A stretch of 64,000 nucleotides of DNA from Nansenia antarctica (GCA_963989245.1 OZ022342.1:19199868-19263867); one strand, 5' to 3'; positions 13,638-27,396 are shown, counted from the first letter of the stretch. The notes: generated by a model from the letters alone, not told the origin. A program made the numbers and translations.

Positions 13638-14604
13638 AGAGAGAGATGGTAAAGCCTCTTATCGGAGAAGGACAGTTGTGAGCTGGGGCCTGGGATGTTA
13701 TGGCTGGGGATCCCTACATGATTACAGCCCTCCTATTGGGCTGTCTGCTGGGGTCTCTGCTGGGATAGAGTGGGGATCCTCACCAGGATGTGTTTAATCT
13801 ATTTCCACTCTCACGCGTGCCACTCTGTGGGGAGAGAATGTTAAGCAAATTTCCAGTCTTTCAAGTTCAAGCTAGGCCCAGGAGTGTAAAGAAGGTTATT
13901 CCTGTGAAATCTCTATAGAGAGCGAGAGTGAAGAAGAAAGATAGGGAACTTTATATCCTAATGAGAAAAGTTCGATGGAGTTTGGGAAAGAAGGAATTGA
14001 GAGAGAGGATAGATAATAATAATAATACATAAAAAAAAAAGAATATGAGGCAAAGAGGAAAAAGGGTAGTCGTGTGTTTGAGAGAAGGGAAGAGAGCTGG
14101 AGGGCAGGATGGCTGAGGATTGCCAGGCCAATTCTGACCTCAGTGAATCAGAACCTGTGTAATCCTGTAATTGTGTAGGGGCGGTGGGACTATCTAATCT
14201 GTCACAAAATGGGACAACGGTATTCTAAGTACCTGGCCTCTTGGGTTGAGAGAGAAAGCGGTCCGTGTTTGTCTGTGTCTCTCTGTTCAGGACATGTACT
14301 ATTCACGGATCGAGAGGTTCCATTGTGTGATTCTGTAGTGCAGCAGGATCTTCTGAGAGAGCCTGGCCTGTGTTGGCTCTGCTTGCATGACGCTGCACAT
14401 CTGTTTCTAATCAGACCTTGGCTCAGCGTCTCCCCCGCCGCTTCCTGTCCCTGGGACAGACGAGCGGGGGTTCTGTCTCTGTTGTGTCAGGGAGGGAGGG
14501 AGGGAGGGAGTTGGTATGCAGGGAGACTGCATTAGATACTGTAGACTAGAGTAACAAACGCACACATTTGCCTGATTTGCCAGGATTATCTCCTCTCCTG
14601 CTGT

Positions 14605-14695
<91 letters not shown>

Positions 14696-15148
14696 TCTAA
14701 ATTCCATGTAATTTGATCTTCAGTCATGGCAGCCCCTGTATGTTTATGAAAGGGAAGAAAAGGTTGAGGAACATTTCTCTGTGGGTTTGCCCAGAATCAT
14801 TTGGGGGGAAGGGGGAGAGTGGATTGTTCAAGGACATTAGTTGCTTGGAACAGAAACTTCGAGCTAAGAAAGAAAACGATATAAGAAGATTGCTAGAACA
14901 AGGTTTAAAAAAAAGAGGAAAGGTACTGGATTGAAACAACAAATGTTATGATAACTCTCATCCTCTTCCTCATCATCATCATCGTCATCATTATTATCAG
15001 CAAAATCATCATTATCTTCTTCATTACAATGTGAGAATATTTCTCACAACAACACAGATATTGCAATAAAACCTGTTCTGCTAAGTCGACATTTCTCTGA
15101 TGAGAAACATAAATAAACAGACATTTGGTCTGTTTCAGTAATAACACC

Positions 15149-15194
<46 letters not shown>

Positions 15195-16529
15195 GTTGCA
15201 AGTATGGTATGATGTCATGCACACTGCACTACCCTCCCTGGACAGGAGAGGACACTGCTGCAGATATGTGTGGCTGTGTATCAGAGGGCTTGCACATAGG
15301 CGCATGTGTGTGATGCTGAATTCTGACTTAAAGGGATACTGCATCTCAATCTGAAACATATGGGTCAAGTGCAGCTCTGTGCTTTGGTCTATAGGGGTCA
15401 GTGTTGCTGGTGCGAAGGGTTGTGAGATAGTGGAGTCAGATGACTGAATGGGATTATCAACCATGTTTTGAATCTCCAGCCAGATGGAGCTATTGTAGAG
15501 GGAAGAGAGGAGGAGAGGAGATGGGCACAGTCACATAGTCCCTCCCACTGTTACACTGTCACACTGACGCAGTCCATGCTGGAAATAGGGTTAGACGACA
15601 AATCCTCTCAAATGTTACACTATTATTGTATTGAAAAAGAAGAGAACGCACACCACAGAAAACTTGAGTGAGGTGCTTGCGACGGAGCAGAATACTAAAG
15701 GATAAAGTAGAAGCCGCACACTCTTGTTCCAAATGTTGTCCACTGTTGTCAATAAATTCACACTATTATTATATACCTGTTGTGCGTGTGTGTGTGCGCA
15801 CATGCGTGTGTGCATGTGAATGTGCATGCATGTGTGCATATGTACGTGCATGTGTGTTTGGGTTTGTGTGCATGTGTGTGATTGCGTGTGCACAGCTGTA
15901 TTCTGCAGTATCTAAAGCAGATGGGTTTTCTATGTATTGAGGTACAGAACGTCTTTGAGGAGCTGGCAATAGCCTTGCGTATTGGAATCCAAATACATAG
16001 CGCTTCATTGTTGGGATCTCACTATGCATTCAAGTGTCCGTATTCTAAAATTAGTGAGATTAAAAGTAAATAGGGAGCAATTTATGTCGGTACCAATACA
16101 TATACATAAAACCTTGTATCCATCACAAGCGGTTTCTATAGTATTTCTCAATTGCAACTGCATTCCCCTTAAACATTGCTGCAAGAAGCATTCTGGCTGT
16201 AGTTCCATGCCTTGGCCATAGTGGGGGGTACGTGGGCCATGTGCCATGTGTCTGCCTCAGTGATATCAGCAGGGCTCTCTAAGAGAGAACATCTGGTAGG
16301 AGCCAAAGAGGAGAGGATGAAATGGTGTGAGTAGAGGAGGGAGGGAAGTGGATGAAAGGATCATTGAGAAAGAGGTACAGGCCTACTGTATGCTGTATGA
16401 ACCTAAACCTTATGTTTTGGTAATGAAAGTGAGAGGAATACGGGCATCTCTCCTATTTGATTGTTTCTAATTTACATATTTTTTATTAGAACCAACTGAA
16501 CATTGGCTCTATGAATCCTCAGTGTCAGT

Positions 16530-16612
<83 letters not shown>

Positions 16613-16758
16613 GTATGATTACATGACCAAGTGATCCCCTCCATAGATTATCCCATTTGTCAAAAAGGGCAAATGTTATCCTTCTAGGAACCAAGAAGGG
16701 CATGAGCTCAGGATTAAGAGCAAACCAGAGATTTACATTCAATTAGCAACCGGTGTGT

Positions 16759-16811
<53 letters not shown>

Positions 16812-17168
16812 CGTCCCATAGGAAGTGTCCATTTCCATCTAAATGTTTCATGTCCTGTGCTGTGTTGTATAGTTTGTAATCAGTCTTATCGCCACTGCCC
16901 CCAGCCTTGAGGGTTTGTGTGTGAAGAGATAAAGGTCAGGGATCTCTGAGAGTGGAGTGATAGGCCCAATGGGAGTATGAAAGCTCTTTGGGAATGTTTC
17001 AGCCAGTGTACTCTTGTAACGGCCACTCTTATGTCACTGTTTAGTGGATCCTGGTGTCGTCAACGAACTGTGAGTGTCAATTATTTAATAGGTGTAATTA
17101 GCTATGTTCAAAGACCTGTGTTTAAGACCGGGCTGAACCCCAACCTTGGCCTTAGAGAACCTGCCTTA

Positions 17169-17869
17169 TGGCGCTTTTCCACTACCTCGCCGACCCGTGC
17201 CGTACCGCGTGAGCCCGGTTTGTTTTGCTTTCTCTACTGCCAACCGAGCCGGGCCGAGCCGTTTTAGTTCTCATTTCAGAGGGGTAGCGAGAGGTACTTT
17301 TTGCCAGGCTGTGTGTGACGTGTGACGCTGCAGACCGTTGATTGGTCAATGGAAATCGTCACAACATCGTCATCCCATGTTCAGAGTTCACCCTTAACCG
17401 CCATTTTTAAATACCACAACAGATTTCGCTCTCGGAAAATGTCACTTACTGTTTCTGTAATAACTTTTTAATAAAGATTATTGATTCAATGCATCATAAC
17501 TCTTATTTACAACAAGCATAACAAGTGCTGTGCCTATGCTAGACATGCATTGTCGGTGACATATCTGAATATAAGTCTGAAAAAATGTTTTCTGAATAAA
17601 AGTCCTAAAAAAATAATCTCAGAATAAAAGTCCTAAGAAAATAATTTCAGAATAAAAGTCCAAAAAAAAAGAAAATCTGAATAAAAGTAAAAAAAAATTC
17701 TTTTCTGAATAAAAGTCCTAAAAAATAATTTCAGAATAAAAGTCTGATTTTTACCCCTCTCGAAGTACCCCTTTCGAACTGGAACTAAAAACGGCACGGG
17801 TACGAGAAAGCAAAACAAACCGGGATCACGCGGCCCGGCACGGTACGGCACTGTAGTGGAAAAGCGCCA
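17169..17869. mobile_element. MITE with TTA target duplication (PIF/Harbinger-like)
   Basis: The ends are inverted: TGGCGCTTTTCCACTAC at 17169 and GTAGTGGAAAAGCGCCA ending at 17869. They are flanked by TTA at 17166-17168 and TTA at 17870-17872. A 3-bp TTA/TAA duplication is the hallmark of PIF/Harbinger elements. At 701 bp with no transposase frame it is non-autonomous. The interior (about 17570-17760) contains several copies of a roughly 30-bp unit built on AGAATAAAAGTC. Confidence 0.85.
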
Positions 17870-19004
17870 TTAGTGTTCTTTTGTTAGTGTACTGTATACT
17901 GATAAGGTGCCAGAAATTTACTCCCAACTTTTCTGTTAAATTTACTCCCATCATTTCATGTCATTGTCTCTCTCACATTGCCTGTGATGTAGTGGAGGGT
18001 AAAGTAATGTAAATGCTCTTTACCCTCCTTTTTTCGACCACGACATCCTTACCCTTTGTTTGGGTAATCGCTACAGTTGCCCACCAACAACCTATTCTAG
18101 AGAGCTTTCCCTCTGAACTCTCAGTGGAGGCTAGATGGTATACTTTCTTATTTCACTCCATTACAATAAGCTTGTCCTCCCTTCCATGCATTACAATGAG
18201 CCTGTCCTCCAATTTCTTCTACCAGCCTCCATATATTTACGATATATCTTGTGCCATCTGGTCTGGCCTGGAACTCGATTGGGTAGCTTTGCTGAAATAC
18301 AGAGAGGGAGAGGGAGAGGGAGAGAGAATATGTGGTGCAGCATTTTGACCTGTAGGTTAGAAGTTTCTATCTCTGCACCTAGAGTGAGTTCAGTAGGACA
18401 TGGCTGAGGGTATGAGGCTGTGTGGCGTATAGCCAAGTGGGCATAGGCCAAGACCCCTGTGTTATTGCTAAGGTCAAGTGTGTTGGCATGCAATAGGAGT
18501 GGCCCTCAGCTTACACCCTTCCTCTCCTCCTCCTCTTCCTCGGCCCCTCCGGTGCTGGGTCATGAGGGTGTTAATCACTGTGTTTGTGTGCAACAGTGGG
18601 TGTCTGTATACCCTCCACGAGCATCTGGAACGCAGACTTGCCTAAACGATTGCCCACTCATAAGCCAGCTTATCTGATTAATAGATCCGGCCAAACGATG
18701 GGCGAGATTGGAGGGCTTTTTATATTATTATTTTTTTCCCATCACATTTGTCTGGGGGATAACTGACTCAGCTGGGTGATAAGGTTGTTTGGCCTTAGTG
18801 ACACTGGCAGTCAGACATGGCAGACTGATCTGTGTGGTTCAGGGTGGACATGGACAGTGTCTGTGTCATGGCTTGTAGCCTACTTGTGGTCTATTTCCCT
18901 ACAAGTTGTAGGGAAATAGACCAGGAGAACAGACATTTCTATACATTGATGCTAATACTAAATGAACCATGACGGGGGTGGTTTTACTTTTAAGAATAAC
19001 TCTG

Positions 19005-19095
<91 letters not shown>

Positions 19096-19158
19096 CGCAC
19101 ACACACACACGCACACGCTCACACTCACACACACACATGCACACACATGCGCACACGT

Positions 19159-19196
<38 letters not shown>

Positions 19197-19682
19197 CTCA
19201 GAGGGAGGTAACCTTTGACTCCTATTTTTCAGGTTGAGCAGATGTCTCCATTGGCAGCCCTGCGGAGCCCTTGTCCTCTGTGAGTGTATATGTGTGTGTT
19301 TGTGTTTGGGGGTGTGTTTAGCTGGACGGAAAGACACACTAGCGGCATAAGGCTGCTCCAAAGGGAAGCTAATTCATTCCACACTCCGACACCCACTGAC
19401 AAAGAGCCCTTTAGTTTTTACAAATAGGCTGTCTCCAGACCCCAGCAACCAGCCCTCAGTACCCAACCCCCAGCCCCCAACCCCCAGCCCCCAGCCCCCA
19501 GTCCCCAGTCCCCAGCCACCAGCCTTCTCTCGTGGGCCATTGAGCATTGTAATAATGGAGGAGCGTGTGGCCTGCTGACAAATGCCATCCCTGCTGATGT
19601 GATGGAATGGAGGTGGCGGGTCTGGCAGCGTGTGCCCTCAAACACTCACTCACGCACGCACGCACGCACGCACGCACGCATG

Positions 19683-19758
<76 letters not shown>

Positions 19759-20270
19759 GTGAAGAGGCTTTTATCCAACAGAGGCCCATCTGCAGGGTCA
19801 TCGTTAAATCCCATCCTTTCACCATATAATACACTTTGTACCCAGAGCAGCAAAACTGCAACAAGCTCTCTAGAAGTGTTGAAAAAGTATACTCTCTGAC
19901 TTATCACATTCATCTCTTTGATACTTTCCTGCTTGTAAGTGCAAGTGTTTATTACTCTGTTCAGCTCCATTTTCTCCAACCCCTGAAGACATTCTTTATC
20001 ATGTGGCCAAATATCCTGTCTCTGTGTGTTGTATTTTCGAGAAAATAGGGCTCGTATTTACAGTAACTTCAAAAAAGCCTAGAGAAACCAAGGCAAACCA
20101 CAGCAACAGTTACGAGACGGCACTATGAACTCGAGTGCGACCTGTATGTCAGAACCTTGATCTGGACCTGTATGTCCGAACCTTGATCCATAACAATAAA
20201 GCCAGATCAACCACACTTTTTGATATTTATTGACCGTGAACTGTCTTCTTATACTTTATTGTGTGTTGTC
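17870..20270. other. Gene-poor stretch with microsatellites
   Basis: No coding region recognised. It contains (CT)n(CA)n at about 19003-19191, a C-rich CCCCAGCCCCCAA tract at about 19440-19520 with potential for G-quadruplexes on the minus strand, and (GCAC)n(CA)n at about 19646-19756. Confidence 0.6.
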
Positions 20271-20274
20271 CATA

Positions 20275-20430
20275 GCCAATTTCAAGGCGTCAGCCATGTC
20301 ATCTCAAGGTCGTCGGTTCGATTCCGGCCGCGGACATGTATTACTGCCTGTCATCCCTGCTCTCTCTCACCCATCTTTCCTGTCAATATCTACTGCCTCT
20401 ATCCCATTAAAGCAGAAATGCCCTAAAAAT
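20275..20430 (+). repeat. tRNA-derived SINE, 5' truncated
   Basis: A B-box-like GTCGGTTCGATTCCGG is followed by the pyrimidine-rich body CTCTCTCACCCATCTTTCC and the end ATTAAAGCAGAAATGCCC. This body and end recur as a known type of fish SINE. The A box region is degraded. Confidence 0.65.
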
Positions 20431-20705
20431 GGCGTACATAGTTACTAACTGACGCTAGGAGTTAGAGCTATAGTCCTGATACGGTCATAGTCATAAAAAT
20501 GGTCACACTGATCGTTAGCCTAATGAATAATAGCCGGGCTAGCATTAACGTCAGCAGAGTTTACCAGCGCTAAATAAGTCGCATAATATAGGCTATAAGA
20601 CCCTGAGTAATTCCCTATTCTTTAGAGAAATAATACCTACATATGTGAACTAATGTATAGGCTAGCTCTCGGGTGATACGCACTCACCCCGCCTACGCCG
20701 TCTAA

Positions 20706-21265
20706 AGGCCGGTTTAGGCTTCTGCGTCGAATTTACGTGCGGCTACGCCGTAGACTACGCGAGGGCTATCCAAGTTTATAGTTCGACGTTGGTCCGCGCT
20801 GCAATTACACCGTCACATCGCTAGGTGGCAGTGTGTTTTCAGCCCCTGTGCTGTGCCTCTTCCGGTTAGGAACTCAACGGAGCTCAAAGCTCAAAGCGGC
20901 ATAATAGCGATCTTTTTGTTGGTATGCTTGTTGTAAATAAAAGTTCTATGATGCATTGAAATGACATTAAACTAAGATAATACGATGGTTATAATAATTT
21001 TTCAAATCTTTATTAATAAGTAATTACAGAAAAGTGAATGACATTTCTGTCATGACTTCCGCATTTTGGGCGACGAGAGAGTCGAGACTTGTCTGAATCA
21101 TGTGCTACCAAGCGGACCAATCACAGAGCTTACGGTTACGTGCGCTCTGACGCGTGGTTAGATTTTTTGAGAGGAGCACGTCAAGGCTACGCACGGTCAT
21201 GCGGGACTACGTAAGCTTACGCGTAGCCTACGGCGTCGACTTTACGCAGAAGCCTAAACCGGCCT
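20706..21265. mobile_element. MITE with TAA target duplication
   Basis: Inverted ends AGGCCGGTTTAGGCTTCTGC at 20706 and its complement ending at 21265. They are flanked by TAA at 20703-20705 and 21266-21268. The interior is rich in TACGCG/CGTAGC motifs and forms further subterminal inverted repeats. 560 bp and non-coding. Probably PIF/Harbinger-type on target-site grounds. Confidence 0.85.
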
Positions 21266-21927
21266 TAAGTGTTATCCCTTATCACTTATCAGACCCCTGA
21301 AATGCCCCTCATGATCTTCATATGCGATATCCCTTCAATCCCTCAATGACCCGGACCCCCTGGGACTCAAATTTAAATATGGAAAGATATCGGCCTACAT
21401 AGATGCACAATATCAAGCTTATGGGTCGCAAAGGTCCTGGACAAATCGTCTGCTAAATGACTGTAACCCCTTAGGCGACATTTGCACTTGATCAAATAGG
21501 CTAAAGACTACAAAATACATCAAATAGCCTACGAAACATGCATTGATTTATAGCCGATGCCGTTGATAAAGCAAAAGATATACATGTATTTACAACTATA
21601 TACGATTCAATGCGTGAATCTCAGTCGGGGAGTTAATTTGTATTTCTATCATGCTTTTCATTTCGTTTTATTCTGTGTTTAGAACAACAAAATATGGTGT
21701 CTGGAAAGTCAACCTATGCTTAACTATAGGTGAAATAGGCTATGTTTGCTTTGTTTTGATATAAGGCGTTCGTGGATGTTTTGACAACATTATTATGAAT
21801 ATAAATAGGCTAATACAATGAATATTAGCCTATTACAATCATGAAAATCAGAATTATGTTCATGTTTCTATAAGAATCGCCCTTCATCTACAGAAAGAGG
21901 AGGTAACCTGCATGCCATACTGTACCA

Positions 21928-22076
21928 ATTCACTATCATCGTCATGTTCTTATATCACATGTTTTTATATCATGTTATTATATCACTATTTGCGCTTCTG
22001 TTTAGATGATGAATTGCATTTCATTGTCTGGTATTTGTACTCTGCAATGACAATAAGATCTAATCTAATCTAATAT
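21928..22076 (+). mobile_element. LINE 3' end with (TCTAA)n tail
   Basis: Same family as 6035-6184: TGTACTCTGCAATGACAATA then TCTAA repeats. It separates two copies of a short exon-like module (21875-21902 and 22132-22166). Confidence 0.65.
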
Positions 22077-22131
22077 TTGTTTTTTAATTTGATTGATAAT
22101 TACAATCATTATTATTTTCATATTTCTGTAG

Positions 22132-23232
22132 GCCGACTAATCACCCTTCATCTACAGAAAGAGGAGGTAAAACAACAAAAGAACAATAGGAACGAAGTCG
22201 GCCAGATGATTCACGCGGAGTGCTATGCCGTACAAAGGCAAAAGGCAGTAACTTAAATTTTGGTCAAAATTAGTTAAAATCATATTTGTGACATACATCA
22301 AATATGATGTATCTACTCTGTGCTTATGTAACGGAGTTGAAAGTTCCTTGTGGTTAATATTAAATCCTGCGTCATTGGGTCGTGACTTTTAATTTGAAAT
22401 CTTGCTATATAGTTGTGGCATCGTTGTCATCCTGCAGCAGAAGGGACAATAGCTGTTGCAGGTAGGTTGGGCAACCAAAGGGTCTGCAGGAAAAGTTATT
22501 AAAAAACCTAATATCTTTGTATTACACATGTCACTTAAATGTCCGTTTTTGTATGACATATAAGCCAACCTGTGAATCACGTTCTTGTGATATTTGACAC
22601 CGTAATGTAACTTTTATTTGATATTTATGTTATTTCTGTTTGACCTTGAAGCACGTTTGCATTGATTGGATGAAAAGCTAATGTGGAATTTATTTTGTCT
22701 AGGCGGACCAGAGATTCATGCCAATTGTTTTGTTTATTTGATGACCCATTGTGCAGGTAACTTATTACATATGTTGTTTGAGTTCTATGTTCTGGTGCAT
22801 TTTGTAAGAGTCCACTCGTTGCGTTGCTAGCATTCGCGATCTAGGGCATGGCTAGTCAGTAATGTCATGTTACATTCCACATGTAGTACTTTTTTCCGCC
22901 ACACGAGTGTGTGAGTGCTGTTCTGCAGGATAAATATTAGAAATGGATGAAGTATTGTTCTGAATTGTATGTTGTGTGTCTGATCGACATAGTGTTTGAG
23001 TGCTTTTGACATGTCATTGATTGTATGTAGTATGTTGTGGTGAATGTTGTGAGCCTGAGCAGAAGGGACAATAGCGGCAGGCGGACCAGAGATTCATGCT
23101 AATTGTTTTGTTTATTTGATGACCCATTGTGCAGGCAATACAAGCTGCTTCATCCACCATCCTGAGAGTGTCCCAATCCCTTCAGTACAGCCAAACACAA
23201 CGCAGGTTACAGTTGGTGGAGGATGCAAGTAG
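22132..23232 (+). other. Exon-like modules that chain in one frame; unrecognised
   Basis: Four pieces have AG before and GT after and keep frame when joined: 22132-22166, 22413-22461, 22703-22756 and 23135-23232 (the last ends in TAG). Phases are 0, 1, 1. The joined frame is cysteine-containing and includes GGPEIHANCFVYLMTHCAG and a terminal TQVTVGGGCK. I do not recognise the family. The second and third pieces recur, fused without an intron, at 23059-23134, directly continuous with the fourth. A first copy of the initial piece is at 21875-21902. No start codon or signal peptide was found, so this may be a gene remnant, part of a larger gene or chance. Weak acceptor pyrimidine tracts argue for caution. 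Confidence 0.3.
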
Positions 23233-23737
23233 CATCCATACTCAATGGATGTATGGTGGTTGCACTGGTGGTTGCACAGGCGGTTGAGCATGCAGTGCCC
23301 TACTGGTGAGATGAAGTGGGTCATGGACTACTAAGAGTATTAATTAATTGTTGTCTACAATATTTGTGGTGTGATTGTCAGAATGGGATTTAAAAAGGAC
23401 CCCCCCCCCCTCTATTGATCTCCTTTTTCTTATCCTTCATGTTCACATGGAATCTGGTATAGTGACCTGTGTTGCTCTCTCTCTCTCTCTCTGAAAACTG
23501 ATCATGAGGTTTTGTTCTAGTAGTTCTAGGATCCAGGGCAGATATCTTTGGCTTTCTTTGCATGGAGTCAATTGCGCAGCTTTTCATTAGTTTTCCTTTT
23601 CTTCAGAGGTGTGAACTAATGGTGTTAATGGAATTGTGTATCTGCCTACTCCTATAATAGAGGCTCACCTATGTTCACGCTTACCTTGACCTTCTCAGCT
23701 CCAGCAGTATCTTGCAATGTGAAATGTGTCCGTCAAG

Positions 23738-23745
23738 CGCGCGCG

Positions 23746-23795
<50 letters not shown>

Positions 23796-23950
23796 GGGGA
23801 GGGAGAGAGAGAGAGAGGGAGAGAGAGAGGGAGAGAGAGAGAGAGTGGGAGAGAGAGGGAGAAGGAGAGAGAGAGAAGGAGAGGAGAGAGAGAGAATGAG
23901 AGAGAGAGAGAGAAAGAGAGAGAGAGGGAGAGAGAGAAGGAGAGAGAGAG
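23738..23950. repeat. (CG/CA)n(GA)n compound microsatellite at duplication edge
   Basis: CGCGCGCACGCA then (CA)n to about 23790, then GA-rich repeats to about 23950. The GA part and the sequence after it reappear at 29641 onward, so this array marks the left edge of the tandem duplication. Confidence 0.9.
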
Positions 23951-24312
23951 GACTGTTGGTGACAAGTGAAGTGTATCCCCCCTCCTCACCCCTCCACCAG
24001 ATCACCCTCGTTTCTGCGAGTGTGTGTGTGTGAGTGTGTCTCTGTGTGTGTGTATTTTGTGTGTGTTATTTCATTGTGTAATTCAAGTATTTTATTTAGT
24101 TTGTTTTAAGGCTCTTGGGAGATAAGCCAATGGGAGGGATGGTTCTTCTAATATCAAAAGTAAAGAATGTTATTAAATAATGTATACTATATAAAGTACG
24201 TTTATTTTCTTTAAACTACCCAGCAAGTCTATCGTCCAAACCACCTTTAAACCTTTTCTTTGACCAAATTAAGACTTTGCAAGCCCACACATTATCTTCT
24301 GGGACTCATTTA

Positions 24313-25098
24313 TCTACACTGAACAAAAATATAAACGCAACACTAATACACTATTAACACTTTCGTTTTTGCGCCGATCTTTCACGAGTTTGAAATCAAA
24401 GAACTAAGACTTTTTCTATGTACACAAAAGTCCTATTTCTCTAAAATGTTGTTCTCGGATTAGTTTAAATGTGTGTTAGTTAGTGAGCACTTCTCCTTAT
24501 AGAGATAATCCTCCACCTGACAGGTGTATCAGGCGTATCCAGATGCTGATTAGACAGCAGGATTATTACACAGATGTGCCTGAGGCTGGTCACAGTAAAA
24601 GGCCACTAAGGGTGTTTTCTCACTAGAACATTTGCTTCACTTGGAATCAGAGTTTAGGATAAAATTCGCTTTGCTCTGCGACGTTTGAAGCTGTGAGAAT
24701 GCGCATTCGAAGTCACTCCCGGAGCAAATATCCGACGGATGCTCTGCTTGAAAAGGGTGGTTTCACTCGTTAGAAACGACGCATCGAGGCCGTCCATAGG
24801 AAAACAGCGCATGCGTGTTGATCTGGATAAGAGCGGGACGAACAATTTTCCATTATTATGACCAATCATCTACCACGTCTGTTGCTTCGATTGCGTGTTA
24901 CTTCGTTTACATTAAGGATTGTGAGGACGCAAATCAGAGAAGTAATTTACGCAACAATGTTGCAAACTCATCCACTTTCTCCGGCTCATGATTCAGATTG
25001 TCATGTGAGAACATGACCTCAAATGTGCAGTTTTATCACACAGCACAATGCCACGGATGTCGCAGGTTTTGAGGGAGCGTGCAATGTCAGTTCAGTGT
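24313..25098 (+). mobile_element. Tc1-like element, 5' part, interrupted by a MITE
   Basis: Begins with the well-known Tc1-like fish terminus CTACACTGAACAAAAATATA and its 5' region. It resumes after an insertion at about 25020 and reaches the start of the transposase frame (MPRMSQVLRERA, from about 25050) before homology stops. The body between is a roughly 410-bp MITE (about 24608-25019) with ends AGGGTGTTTTCTCAC and GTGAGAACATGACCT. 3' truncated and inactive. Confidence 0.8.
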
Positions 25099-25654
25099 AG
25101 TCGTCTACTGTCCTCTACTCGCTTGATTGAAATTTAACTAAAAAGCTAAAACGTCACCAACAAATCATTCAGTAAGTTGAATTGAGTCCATTTTAATGCA
25201 AGGATAATAGTTTGTGTGATTTTTAAATTAATATCTTTGTTTTTATAGGGTCTTTGACACACTGTAGATTAGGATGTCACTAGCAAATGTCAATTTCTTT
25301 TTGATTCACACAAATTCCCCAGTCCCTGCCAGTGACAAACTTACCCATAACCACTATTCACATGATGGTGCAGAAACTGCATTGCATGTGCTGGATTTGC
25401 ACTACACGTAATGCTTTGTAGTAAAATAAAATAAACATTTCCAGCCACTTTCTTGAACATTTGAATTCATTGTTGCAAACACAATTATGGATGAGATTAT
25501 TTTCCATTAATGGATTCTTTTTAGTCACTTGGTTATAGACCATTGTTGTAGAGTGACTGAGATGATGTCCTATTGACTGCTTTTTCCTCTCCACCATTCA
25601 ACTTTGTAGATGTTTGTAAGTCTCCAAGCTTCAGAAAACTGTATTTAGACTTTT

Positions 25655-25815
25655 TTTTTTGCTCCTTCTATCACAGAGACTGCCAATGGCCCCGGGCCTG
25701 AGCTAGATTACTCTTCCTGCTACGACTGGTGGATTGATGATTCACTTGCTTACAAATGTATTCATTGTAAGTCGCTTTGGAATAAGGCGTCTGAGAAATG
25801 CCAAAAATGTAAACG
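25655..25815 (+). repeat. L2-type LINE/SINE tail
   Basis: Contains ACTGCCAATGGCCCCGGGCC and the tail GTAAGTCGCTTTGGAATAAG. It lies just downstream of the left lectin gene. The counterpart in the right unit is at about 33538-33700. Confidence 0.7.
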
Positions 25816-25862
25816 TAATGAATGATGACTGGTATCAAACGCATGTGGCAGCAATATACATT

Positions 25863-25868
25863 TTTATT
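25863..25868 (-). terminator. Polyadenylation signal of lectin gene 1
   Basis: AATAAA on the minus strand, about 95 bases after the lectin stop codon. Confidence 0.7.
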
Positions 25869-25960
25869 GCAATAATTTCAGCAGATGGACATCAGCGTCA
25901 AGAGAACAGGCAGAAGATGACCCGTGTGTCCAGTCATCTCCACACTGGTGAGGTCTGAGG

Positions 25961-27363
25961 TCACAGCTCTCGGGAACATATAGAGGTGAACTTATAGCCG
26001 CAGAACCCGTCGTTCCACTTCCGGCCCGCTAGAGAGGAGAGCGAGAGAACAGCACAGCTGGTAAGAATTCATATGGTAAATGGACTGACTTATATAGCGC
26101 CTTACAACGGCCTCTCATTCACCCATTCACACACACGGCGGCAAGCTACCATGCAAGGCGCCGGCCCGCTCATTGGGAGCAATTTAGGGGGTTAAGTGTC
26201 TTGCCCAAGGACACTCCGACATGTGGCCAGCCGGGGCTCGAACCACCGATCTGCCGACATTGCGATCATTAGATGCCGGCTCTACCTCCTGCGCCACAGC
26301 CGCCCCAGACTGACAATCTGGCAATTGACAGCATTTTCTTTCAAAGGTGCAGATTCTGACTAGAGAAATACAGCACACACTAATGAACATAAGTTGAGAT
26401 TCATTTTAAAACTAGAAGAGCCGTGAGGGGTCTTATATGTTTTTTAAAAATCTTTTTACTTGATCAAATTTCAGGACCCTCCTTCCATGACGTTTCCTAG
26501 ATATGTGTTCTACCACCCAGTATCCTTACATTTTCTAAATCACTTCAGGATAAGATAGTATAAAGCTGTTTTGCAGTGTGTAGGAGGCAGGCTAAAAAAA
26601 AAGAAGTGCCCTCTAATGATCTGTGTGTAAATAGCAGATTTACATTCTAAAAAGGGGGTCTATTTGACACCCAAAGGCAGCTCTACTAGTAGGTAAAATA
26701 GGCACGGCTGTTGTAGTGTTAACTCCCATAAAAGGCATTCATCTATATTTACATGAAAACAATGAATAGCTGTACAGTACCACCCCAGTTCATTAGTAGA
26801 CAGTGCTCCTTCTCTTTGTGGTTGTTGGGCTCTCCTCTGTTCCAGTTGGTGTAGGAGAAGACAGTCCCGTCGCTCCACAGCCAAACGCCCTCCTGCGTAG
26901 AAGACAGAACTGACATATACATACATGCTGGTGGAGGCTATGGGAGGCTATGGGAGGCTGGTGGAGGCTGGTGGAGGCTGGGGGAGGCTGGTGGAGGCTG
27001 GTGGAGGCTAGGGGAGGCTGGGGGAGGCTGGGGGAACTGAAACTGACGGTTCTCCTCAAGCACTTCCTCCAGGAAACTCGGCTTTATATTTTTAACCATT
27101 TCATGGTTCAACAGGTAAGAATTCATTTAACAATTCAACTGTTCACCAAGTGTTTCAGTAACTACTAAGTGAATGAATCGTCATTGACCGGTTGTTAACA
27201 TGACTAAGTCGGAGGGACACAGGATGACAGAGACGTACAGTGACAGCATCGTGACCACCGATCCAGCTGAGGCGCCTCCACAGGATCAAGCTCAGAGCGA
27301 AGTTATATTCTCCTCTGCTGTGGACAGATGCCAGGTTCCCTCCCTGGGACACACAGCCCGTCT

Positions 27364-27396
<33 letters not shown>

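Noticed and set aside
24313..25098. Active Tc1 transposase
   Set aside because: Only the first dozen or so codons remain and the 3' half is missing.
26210..26306. tRNA gene
   Set aside because: The A and B boxes belong to a SINE head; the flanking body and tail are SINE sequence and there is no proper acceptor stem. The same applies at 2583, 20275 and 34060.
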